Below, in pieces: positions 1-6,047 of a DNA stretch of 8,582 nt. The notes under the pieces are model-generated. The model had not been told where the DNA came from, searched no databases, and saw only the letters and a program-made list of their open reading frames with translations. How positions within the stretch are numbered: the stretch's first letter is position 1; every line of letters starts with the position of its first letter. Source of the stretch: Nitrososphaerota archaeon. GTDB lineage: Archaea; Thermoproteota; Nitrososphaeria; Nitrososphaerales; UBA183. The DNA is taken from positions 1 to 8,582 of the forward strand of contig JAFMAA010000041.1 in the NCBI GenBank assembly GCA_029785235.1, given 5' to 3'. The position numbers and the translations under genes are program-made.

Positions 1-2
1 TG

Positions 3-584
3 GTCTTCCCGGGTCCAGTGAACACCGCCGGTGACGCCACGGGTGAGGGGACGCAGCAGTTCCAACGGTAGTATGACTTTCGCTTCGGGAGAGAGCGACG
101 ATGGCAGAAGTTCCTGAAGCTCCATGCCCTCGTCAGCACGAGGGCGCGCTTCCCCTGGTTCCTGGCCGCTCGGGTCACCGCGGGAACGTGGAACGACAGC
201 CCGCAGTTGGAGGTCCTGTTGGACCAAGTGGATGAGTCCATCGAGCTGGGTCTGGTCGCATTGGACAAGGGTTACCAGTCGCGACGGAACGCACAACTCA
301 TCGAAGACCGGGGGGGCACCCCGGTCATGGACCTGAAACAGAATGTCCGACACCCGTTCCCGCGGAACTACCCGGCATGGAAGCGGATGGTATGGCGCTG
401 GAGGGACAAGCGGTCCTTCCGGTGCCGCTACCGGCGCCGGGTGGTGGTGGAAGGACTCTTTGGAGCATTCAAGCGCCGGTTCGGGGATCGCATACGAAGT
501 CGCCAGAGGCATCGTCAACGAGCGGAGATACTGGCGCGGGTGGTGGTGTGGAACCTACTGGCGGTGGTCTACCACCGTGCATGA
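3..584 (+). pseudogene. DDE transposase remnant (IS4/IS5-like), 5'-truncated, with internal stop
   Basis: This frame reads as the catalytic part of a DDE transposase, the enzyme that cuts and rejoins insertion-sequence ends. The putative first catalytic Asp is at 33-35 in a DATGEGT context, the second at 264-266 (ALDKGYQS) and the Glu at 450-452. The last sits in a perfect Y-x2-R-x3-E-x6-K signature (429-473), which is typical of the IS4/IS5 superfamily. Spacing is D-76-D-61-E. A TAG stop at 69-71 interrupts the frame between FQR and YDFRFG. From memory of related elements this position is usually Trp, so a TGG to TAG change is the likely cause (inference). The intact tail from the next ATG (207) lacks the first Asp. 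The 5' end lies outside the window. The stretch looks richer in G+C than the downstream genes. The superfamily is confident; the exact IS family and whether the copy is dead or suppressed are less sure. Confidence 0.82.
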
Positions 585-618
585 AACGCCGGGGTGGATT
601 TGCCGGGCACACTCCGAT

Positions 619-681
619 GCAGGTAATCATTCACGAATCGTGCTCCGGTGAAGGATAGCCTCCACACCGGATAACCCCTGC
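619..681. repeat. Nested inverted repeats downstream of the transposase remnant
   Basis: An outer pair GCAGG (619-623) and CCTGC (677-681) encloses a 6-bp pair CCGGTG (645-650) and CACCGG (665-670), and a near-palindrome CACGAATCGTG at 632-642. The outer arms extend imperfectly (GCAGGTAATC against GATAACCCCTGC). It could fold as RNA, or be part of the element's end. No T-run follows, so a bacterial intrinsic terminator is not supported. Chance folding of G/C-rich DNA is a real alternative. Confidence 0.35.
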
Positions 682-767
682 GAGGAGCCCTTCCTCACCA
701 GACCTCTGATTTCCAAAAACCGTCAGGCGACCCCTCCCGGCCGTTCACTGGATTGGGTGTGCGTTTA

Positions 768-914
768 ATTCATAAGTCAGGGTGTGGGAGCCCCACACAT
801 TACGCTATCGGACGATAGGCCGTCGGCAGGTTTAGCGTGCGACACCATGGACCATAGCCCATCCCCCCCGTTCCTCGGGGTGCAGAGGAAGGGACACCTG
901 ACGGACTTATGAAT
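768..914. repeat. 147-bp element bounded by inverted ATTCATAAGTC arms, with internal hairpins
   Basis: The left arm ATTCATAAGTC (768-778) is perfectly complementary to GACTTATGAAT (904-914). Allowing a 3-base gap, similarity runs on inward (CAGGGTGT against CAGGTGT). Three short hairpins lie inside. GTGTGGG/CCCACAC at 782-788 and 792-798 has a 3-base loop. CTATC/GATAG has a GGAC loop at about 804-817. CCCCG/CGGGG lies at about 876-890. The whole could be a small non-autonomous mobile element, a structured RNA closed by the 11-bp stem, or a regulatory leader, since the right arm ends 19 bases before the ATG at 934. No target-site duplication is visible beside the arms, and I match it to no known RNA family. 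Confidence 0.5.
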
Positions 915-923
915 AGATCGCCC

Positions 924-928
924 AAGGA
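924..928 (+). promoter_or_regulatory. Possible ribosome binding site for the ATG at 934
   Basis: AAGGA lies 5 bases upstream of ATG 934. A rival site, GACGGAG at 977-983, lies 7 bases upstream of an in-frame ATG at 991. Neither is as strong as the sites of the next genes, so the start of the AlbA_2 gene is uncertain between these two. Confidence 0.4.
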
Positions 929-933
929 ATCCA

Positions 934-2400
934 ATGAAAGGCCTATTAGTTCGCTCCACCTCAGGCGAGTGCGTTCGACGGAGTATCACAATGCCCGCAA
1001 CGAGGTTTGACAACGCTGCAAGCGATCCACTCAACGACACAGTCCTGAGTCACCTGTTCAATCAGAAGTACGAGACACCAAGCATCGATTTCAAGGAAAC
1101 TCTTGATACAACCCGCGGGTCGAACTTCGCAAAGATCGCGAGGCACTTCTTTGCCATGTCCAACTACGGAGGTGGCTTTCTCCTCATTGGGTTCCAACCC
1201 AAACCAACCGGGGGCTACAATCCTGTGGGTTTGCCCTCGACATTTCACCTTGACCAAGCAGAGGTCCAGGGAAAGTTCAATGGTCTGGCCTCGATTCCCC
1301 TCGAAATAGGCTACAGAGAATTTGACCGAATGGTAGACGGCACCACTCGGCGATTCGCAGTAGTCTATGTTCCCCCAGCTCCAGGCGTTCTCGTTCCTAA
1401 GGTGGACGGCACATTTCAAACAGAGCGTGGCAAGGTCAAACTAGCCTTCGCCAAGGGCGAAGTTCTCACCCGAAGAGGGACATCAACTATTAGAGCTGAG
1501 CCTTACGAGATTGAATGGATCCGGAACCGAGCCAGAGACACAGCTTACCAGAACTCGCTTCTGTCCGGACAGCCCGATAGACTTGAAGAAACAATTGCAG
1601 CCAACGCCTTTCCCGCATTGAGTATGCCACAGCGTATCTACATCTGCAATGTGAATCTCCATGGGAGAAGCGTTCCTCAGCATGGTCTGTCGTCGTGTCT
1701 CGTCCAGGGATCGGTCCTCTATAGCTTCGAAGACCCAATGAAAACTCCTCTCCGAGATGTGATAAGAACGGGGTCGCCTACCTCTGCGGCGCTTTCTGAA
1801 TGGCGGAAAGACCCTGACCGGGACCGAACCGTCACTCAGCTATTGAAGTCAGCCATTGTTCTCAGGGGTAAGGCCTTGGGGTTGTCATACGATGATGCGA
1901 GGCAACGGTTCTTTTATCCACTCGACCCTGGGATGGACAAGCGTGAAGAGTCCTGGGTCGGAATAACAAGAAGGGATTCTCGGCAGGTCGCTTCGTTCCG
2001 CCACCTCCCTACACTGGGCCGGAAGGTCGGTATCCACCAGTCAGTTCGGGTGGATTTCCTCTGGCTCGATGAGAAGGTCTTCCTTAGAATGGAACCAGGC
2101 TTTGTTCTGACAGAAAATGGGCGTAATCCACTGCACGGGTCTGAACAAGGTCGTGCACTAATTAGCCTCGAATCATGGTTGTCGAGCCTCAATGGGGGAT
2201 ATCTCCGTAGCGTACTTTTCTGGCGATCTGTATTCATGGCAGGGTCGGACCACATCCAGCTTGCTCCGGAACTGGTGTTCAGTCGCGAGCCTCTTTCGGT
2301 CAAGATGTCCGCGGGGATTCGTGATGATACTATTCGAACCGTAGAGTCGCGCAGGCGAACTGAGCCTGTGGCTCGAGCCTCAGGAGGCGATGATGCCTGA
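934..2400 (+). CDS. Schlafen/AlbA_2-domain protein with APAZ-like C-terminus, putative effector partner of the short Argonaute
   Basis: A 488-residue protein with two recognisable parts. Residues about 45-190 match the AlbA_2/Schlafen fold (Pfam AlbA_2): an acidic E47-x4-D52-x-K54 motif (ETPSIDFKET), the glycine signature NYGGGFLLIGF at 77-87, then VGL at 98-100, and LTRRGTSTIRA at 178-188, where the family has its 'R-x-G-S/T' strand. Residues about 200-470 look like APAZ, the domain that fills the N/PAZ role for short Argonautes: HQSVRVDFLWLD (368-379), RMEPGFVLTENG (385-396), then a conserved-looking N420/YL/FW region and GIRDD near 461-465. AlbA_2 proteins include RNases of the Schlafen type and putative nucleic-acid binders, so a nuclease effector unleashed by the Ago is inferred, not shown. 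The 3' end overlaps the Argonaute start, which suggests a fixed-ratio complex. The start could instead be ATG 991, which removes 19 unremarkable residues. No signal peptide or membrane segment is seen. The AlbA_2 call is firm, the APAZ call likely. Confidence 0.85.
   Translation: MKGLLVRSTSGECVRRSITMPATRFDNAASDPLNDTVLSHLFNQKYETPSIDFKETLDTTRGSNFAKIARHFFAMSNYGGGFLLIGFQPKPTGGYNPVGLPSTFHLDQAEVQGKFNGLASIPLEIGYREFDRMVDGTTRRFAVVYVPPAPGVLVPKVDGTFQTERGKVKLAFAKGEVLTRRGTSTIRAEPYEIEWIRNRARDTAYQNSLLSGQPDRLEETIAANAFPALSMPQRIYICNVNLHGRSVPQHGLSSCLVQGSVLYSFEDPMKTPLRDVIRTGSPTSAALSEWRKDPDRDRTVTQLLKSAIVLRGKALGLSYDDARQRFFYPLDPGMDKREESWVGITRRDSRQVASFRHLPTLGRKVGIHQSVRVDFLWLDEKVFLRMEPGFVLTENGRNPLHGSEQGRALISLESWLSSLNGGYLRSVLFWRSVFMAGSDHIQLAPELVFSREPLSVKMSAGIRDDTIRTVESRRRTEPVARASGGDDA
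2382..2387 (+). promoter_or_regulatory. Ribosome binding site for the Argonaute gene
   Basis: AGGAGG lies inside the end of the upstream gene. Two tandem ATGs follow, at 2390 and 2393. Spacing is 2 bases to the first and 5 to the second, so 2393 is the better start. The site allows translational coupling with the AlbA_2-APAZ gene. Confidence 0.8.
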
Positions 2401-3922
2401 ATCCCTCTACCTTGATGAGCCGGACCTGGTCTTCGGTAACAGGGGTGAGGAAAAGGACCCTAGGCTGGGCTTGACGCACTTCGGGCCGTACTTCTCCCCT
2501 GGAGAAGGTACGCCTTCACCGAGCAGAATAAGGGTGGGGATAGTTGGTACGGGGGAGACCACTACTTGGGGCAGACAGGTAATCACCCGTCTGGGGGTAC
2601 GCATCTCGAGCGACCACACGAACAAGTGGTTATACCCCGACTACGAGGGATTCAACCTTGACACTCTGGTTAAGTGCGAGTTCTCCGAGGTCGAGTCCAA
2701 AGATGGCCTAATTCTCCCTCAGGAGGTGAATCAGGTCTTGGCGACAATCGAGGTAAACGCTAGAATCGCAGCGGCCGCAAATCTGTTTGTTTCGAAGGTC
2801 GAGAAATTTCTCTCAGATGACAGCCCTCCCGACGTAATACTCATCGCACTCCCGCCTGACATCGAGGAGTACTGTGGGATTGGAGACAAGACGAGAGGAG
2901 CCAAGAGGCCTTCTTTCACTGAGACCGAAGCCCTCATCGCTGAATTCAAGAAGGTAGGGCAAACCTTCCTAGAGGATTGGGGAGTAGAAGTCGCTGGAGG
3001 ACCCGACCTGCCACTGGAGAAGGACTATGATCTGCGAAACGCGGTGAAAGGCAAGGTAATGAGACTTCAACAGGCCGTGCCGGTGCAGATCTTGCGTGAG
3101 GAACCTGCCCATAAGTTCCTTACCGGAAGCGGAGTTGACGGCGGGTCGCTCATTCCGTCGCATTTCGCTTGGAACATGGCTACAGGTCTCTACTACAAAG
3201 CAAAAGGCCGACCTTGGCGATTGGCCAAACTTCCTTTGGGATCTTGCTACGTTGGGGTATCGTTCTTCCGTGACCTACGGGACCCTAATCAAGACATTCA
3301 AACCTCGATGGCGCAGGTCTTCACTCACAATGGCGATGGCTTCGTCCTTCGAGGAACGGAAGTCATGGTGGACGAATCGACTAAGGAAGCACACCTCACC
3401 TCTGAGCAGTCCCGAGACCTACTCATGAATGTAATCAAGAAGTACCGAGCAAAGGCCGGTGGAGATCCGAATCGGATAGTCATCCACAAGACATCGGGCT
3501 TCTCACCTGTCGAACACAAGGGTTTCCTTGAAGCAATAGGGCGCCTTCCCTATGATTTCGTAAGTTTCCATGACGACGACCCACTTCGATTCATGCGGTA
3601 TGGGGACTACCCAGTGCTCAGAGGCACCCTTGTTACCTTGGCAAAGGGCGAGCATCTGCTTTACACGACAGGCTATGTTCCTCGGATTCGGACCTACTCT
3701 GGGCTCCGGATTCCCTTTCCGCTTCACATTCGGCATGAGGGTGCAAGCGAGATCAAGCAAGTGGCTGAAGAAATTATGGGGCTGACGAAACTGAACTGGA
3801 ACACTACCACATTCTCTACTCGCCTTCCGATAACCTTGGAGTTTGCTCGCCAAGTCGGAAAGGTACTATCAGAACTCGAACCCGGAGCTCAGGTTCAGGA
3901 TCACTACAGGTTCTACATGTAG
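2393..3922 (+). CDS. Short prokaryotic Argonaute (MID-PIWI), catalytically inactive
   Basis: About 509 residues, the size of a short pAgo that has MID and PIWI but no N or PAZ domain. Numbering below is from the ATG at 2390, one codon earlier. The N-terminus has the short-pAgo opening, EPDLVFG (10-16) and LGLTHFGPY (26-34), followed by RIRVGIVG (46-53). MID covers about 45-255, with the Rossmann-like strand PDVILIALP (147-155) and the likely guide-5'-end region LRNAVKGKVM (215-224) and VPVQIL (230-235). PIWI follows: GLYYKAKGRPWRLA (266-279), CYVGVSFFRD (286-295), GDGFVLRG (315-322), IVIHKTSGFSPVEHKGF (363-379), LPITLEFARQVG (479-490) and the C-terminal YRFYM. The positions expected for the catalytic tetrad hold S291, T368 and R487 instead of Asp, Asp and His/Asp, so slicing is unlikely. 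It probably binds a small guide and a nucleic-acid target and activates the partner encoded just upstream, as in SPARTA, SPARSA and SPARDA systems. The start overlaps the upstream stop codon by 8 bases. Family assignment is strong; guide and target types cannot be read from sequence. Confidence 0.93.
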   Translation: MPESLYLDEPDLVFGNRGEEKDPRLGLTHFGPYFSPGEGTPSPSRIRVGIVGTGETTTWGRQVITRLGVRISSDHTNKWLYPDYEGFNLDTLVKCEFSEVESKDGLILPQEVNQVLATIEVNARIAAAANLFVSKVEKFLSDDSPPDVILIALPPDIEEYCGIGDKTRGAKRPSFTETEALIAEFKKVGQTFLEDWGVEVAGGPDLPLEKDYDLRNAVKGKVMRLQQAVPVQILREEPAHKFLTGSGVDGGSLIPSHFAWNMATGLYYKAKGRPWRLAKLPLGSCYVGVSFFRDLRDPNQDIQTSMAQVFTHNGDGFVLRGTEVMVDESTKEAHLTSEQSRDLLMNVIKKYRAKAGGDPNRIVIHKTSGFSPVEHKGFLEAIGRLPYDFVSFHDDDPLRFMRYGDYPVLRGTLVTLAKGEHLLYTTGYVPRIRTYSGLRIPFPLHIRHEGASEIKQVAEEIMGLTKLNWNTTTFSTRLPITLEFARQVGKVLSELEPGAQVQDHYRFYM

Positions 3923-3965
3923 CGCCCGAGGTCAGTCGCAAAGTGATAAGTGCCCTGAGAAGTCA

Positions 3966-3989
3966 CTCCCCCCATGGCCAAGGGGGGAG
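3966..3989 (+). promoter_or_regulatory. Perfect 8-bp inverted repeat holding the methyltransferase start codon in its loop
   Basis: CTCCCCCC (3966-3973) pairs perfectly with GGGGGGAG (3982-3989) around an 8-base loop, ATGGCCAA, that begins with the start codon at 3974. As RNA this would be a very stable hairpin and could limit or regulate ribosome access. No clear Shine-Dalgarno motif precedes the ATG, and the strong GGAGGT match at 3986-3991 lies downstream of it with no start codon at usable distance. A weaker pair, AGTGA (3942-3946) with TCACT (3963-3967), overlaps the left arm by two bases and could compete with it. The repeat is seen directly; the regulatory role is inferred. With no T-run after it, a terminator is less likely. 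Confidence 0.55.
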
Positions 3990-6043
3990 GTAAAGTAGCC
4001 TCAGAAGAAAACGAGACGATCGCACCATTGGTCAAGCCACGGGAATCTGCGAGACTAGTTTGGAACTCTAAGCCACGTAGAGAACCCAATCCCCGAGACC
4101 TCGAGTTTCAACCTGCCGAGGTGGTCTTTCCAAACCGGGCAGCTGGCCAGACGGAACAACTGGTGCCTCGAACTACCGAAGGTGAGGTGGACGATAGCAA
4201 GCTGAACCGCCTGATATGGGGGGATAACCTCCTCACAATGCAAGCCCTACTATCTCAAGGATACGGGGGCAAGATTGATCTGATTTACATTGACCCACCC
4301 TTCCTAACTAGTGAGGACTATAAGTTCGAGGTCGAAGTCCAGGGATATGGAGGGGTTACCAAGCTCCCTAGCCTCATCGAACGGCTTGCCTATCGGGACA
4401 CCTGGGATAGGGGAGTCGATTCCTACCTTGACATGCTCCATCCTCGCCTTCAATTAATGCGGAGGTTGCTGAAAGACTCCGGGAGCATCTATGTTCACGT
4501 GGGAGCAAACATCAGTCATTACGTGAAGGTCATGCTCGACGAGATCTTTGGTCGAGAGAGGTTTGTCAATGAGATTGTGTGGAAAAGATATGGTGCGCAC
4601 AACGACCCTGGTCAGGGTTCTCAACACTTCGGCCGTGTTCATGATGCTATCCTCTACTATTCAAGAGGGTCATCACCTGCTTGGAATCAGGAGTTCACTC
4701 CGTTAGACAAGGATTACATCGAAGAAACTTACCGGTGGACGGAACCTGGGACCGGGCGCAGATACACGACCTCCCCACTAACCGGTCCCGGGGGTGCAGC
4801 GAAGGGAAATCCTGTTTATGAGTGGAAGGGTCACGTTCGAGCGTGGCGCTACAGCAAGGAAACGATGGAGGAACTTGATCGTGCCGGCAAGATCTACTAC
4901 TCTAAAACTGGCTATCCACGCCAGAAACAGTACCTCGACTCATCCAAGGGAGTTCCCGTCCAGGACGTCTGGTCCGACATCTCCTCGCTCTCGGGAGCGC
5001 ATACAGAACGTGTAGGTTTCCCAACGCAAAAACCTGTCAAGCTCCTGGAGCGACTCATTACCGTCTCAACCCAGCCTGGAGCGCTCATTGCAGACTTCTT
5101 CGCTGGATCCGGAACTACGGCAGTGGCGTCTGAAAGGCTTGGTCGTAGATGGATAGAATGTGACTTCTCTAAAGTCGCGATTCAATTTACGCGTGCCCGG
5201 TTGGTGGACGAAAACGCAAATCCATTCGTCCTTGAGAACATCGGGAACTATCAGCGTGAACTCATCTATAAGGAGGGCGGTAACATCGCCTTGATGCAGC
5301 GGATAGTAATGAAGCTCTACGGGGCAGAGCCACACCCAGCACACACAGATCTTGGGATTCTCATGTCAGGTTCCAAGAAGGCACTGGCCCATGTTGGCTA
5401 TCCAGATCGTCCCTTGACCGCAAAGAAGACCGCGGAGCTAGTGAAAGTTGCCCGTACCCTCGATGGAGAAGGGTACGACAAGTTGGTTCTGCTTGCCTGG
5501 GATTACGAGTACAACTACGATGAAGGAATCGAGATCCGTCGAAAAGGCTTTGGGATTCAGATTGAGCCGCGTCTCATCCCGCCAAGCATCTACGAATATC
5601 TTCGCAAGTCAAAGAACGAGGATGACCTGATTGAGAAGTTTGCCAAGAAGATTCAGTTCGGTGCTAAGCCCTATCTCAAAATAACTGCCCCCAAGGTCAC
5701 TGACAGAGGTGGGGGGGAACACAACGTCGTAGTGGCTATCGAAAAATATGTTCTCTCAGAGGTTCCCGTGGAGGACGACAATGATCGAATCGAGCTTCAG
5801 AAGCTCTCAGCGGGAGACGGGTTCTCTGCCCTCATCGACTATTGGGCAGTGGACTGGGACTACGATGGAAAGACCTTCCGCAGTAGGTGGCAGGATTTTC
5901 GGTCGGATGAAAAGGATGGGAGACCGGTCACCACCATAGCCAATACTACGCTCACCGAGTCCAGGCGATTCGACATTGCGGTCCGAGTAGTCGACGTCTT
6001 CGGGAATGACGCGACTGCCACCACAAGTGTCGACCTCAGGTGA
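3974..6043 (+). CDS. Type III-like (Mod) site-specific DNA adenine-N6 methyltransferase
   Basis: A 689-residue methyltransferase that would transfer a methyl group from S-adenosylmethionine to adenine N6 in a specific DNA site. The catalytic motif IV, DLIYIDPPF (102-110), comes before the AdoMet-binding motif I, DFFAGSGTT (374-382), an order typical of the beta class used by type III Mod subunits. GFPTQKP (348-354) is the motif X region just before motif I. The DNA-recognition region probably lies between about 200 and 345. Beyond residue 430 is a C-terminal part with LVLLAWDYEYNYDEG (504-518) and a last segment with YWAVDWDYDGKTFRSRWQ (623-640), resembling large Mod-like enzymes that pair with helicase-type Res subunits. 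The gene begins 51 bases after the Argonaute gene and ends 4 bases before the helicase gene. The ATG lies in a hairpin loop with no clear ribosome site; the next in-frame alternative start, a TTG, is 18 codons on. The recognition sequence cannot be predicted. Confidence 0.92.
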   Translation: MAKGGGKVASEENETIAPLVKPRESARLVWNSKPRREPNPRDLEFQPAEVVFPNRAAGQTEQLVPRTTEGEVDDSKLNRLIWGDNLLTMQALLSQGYGGKIDLIYIDPPFLTSEDYKFEVEVQGYGGVTKLPSLIERLAYRDTWDRGVDSYLDMLHPRLQLMRRLLKDSGSIYVHVGANISHYVKVMLDEIFGRERFVNEIVWKRYGAHNDPGQGSQHFGRVHDAILYYSRGSSPAWNQEFTPLDKDYIEETYRWTEPGTGRRYTTSPLTGPGGAAKGNPVYEWKGHVRAWRYSKETMEELDRAGKIYYSKTGYPRQKQYLDSSKGVPVQDVWSDISSLSGAHTERVGFPTQKPVKLLERLITVSTQPGALIADFFAGSGTTAVASERLGRRWIECDFSKVAIQFTRARLVDENANPFVLENIGNYQRELIYKEGGNIALMQRIVMKLYGAEPHPAHTDLGILMSGSKKALAHVGYPDRPLTAKKTAELVKVARTLDGEGYDKLVLLAWDYEYNYDEGIEIRRKGFGIQIEPRLIPPSIYEYLRKSKNEDDLIEKFAKKIQFGAKPYLKITAPKVTDRGGGEHNVVVAIEKYVLSEVPVEDDNDRIELQKLSAGDGFSALIDYWAVDWDYDGKTFRSRWQDFRSDEKDGRPVTTIANTTLTESRRFDIAVRVVDVFGNDATATTSVDLR
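6038..6043 (+). promoter_or_regulatory. Ribosome binding site for the Res-like gene
   Basis: AGGTGA overlaps the stop codon of the methyltransferase gene and lies 4 bases before ATG 6048. This placement supports 6048 as the start and translation coupled to the upstream gene. Confidence 0.7.
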
Positions 6044-6047
6044 GTAG

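Larger units (their letters stand above)
585..933. other. Non-coding stretch between transposase remnant and Ago operon
   Basis: I found no convincing gene here. The stretch should hold the right end of the insertion element and the promoter of the operon starting at 934, but neither can be placed with certainty because the left IS end is outside the window. It contains two blocks of inverted repeats (619-681 and 768-914). It also has short A/T-rich spots at 764-776 and 905-915 that could be archaeal-type TATA or bacterial -10 elements; none has a clear partner element. A minus-strand reading frame crossing this region into the next gene (777-1040) has no recognisable protein features. Confidence 0.6.

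Noticed and set aside
764..915. A/T-rich spots TTTAATTCATAA (764-775) and ACTTATGAATAG (905-916) as TATA or -10 boxes
   Set aside because: Both coincide with the arms of the inverted repeat, no BRE or -35 partner is clear, and the host domain is unknown, so no promoter is annotated.
585..933. A tRNA, SRP RNA or RNase P RNA gene in the non-coding stretch
   Set aside because: Hairpins are present, but I could not find the conserved core sequences of these RNAs on either strand.
777..1040. Minus-strand reading frame of 87 residues across the leader of the AlbA_2 gene
   Set aside because: No recognisable domain, overlaps inverted repeats and the start of a well-supported + strand gene; best explained as chance.
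961..1419. Minus-strand reading frame of 152 residues opposite the AlbA_2 domain
   Set aside because: Complementary to the conserved AlbA_2 motifs; no recognisable features, so a shadow frame.
3923..3989. Intrinsic terminator between the Ago and methyltransferase genes
   Set aside because: The stem is strong but is not followed by a T-run and contains the start codon of the next gene.
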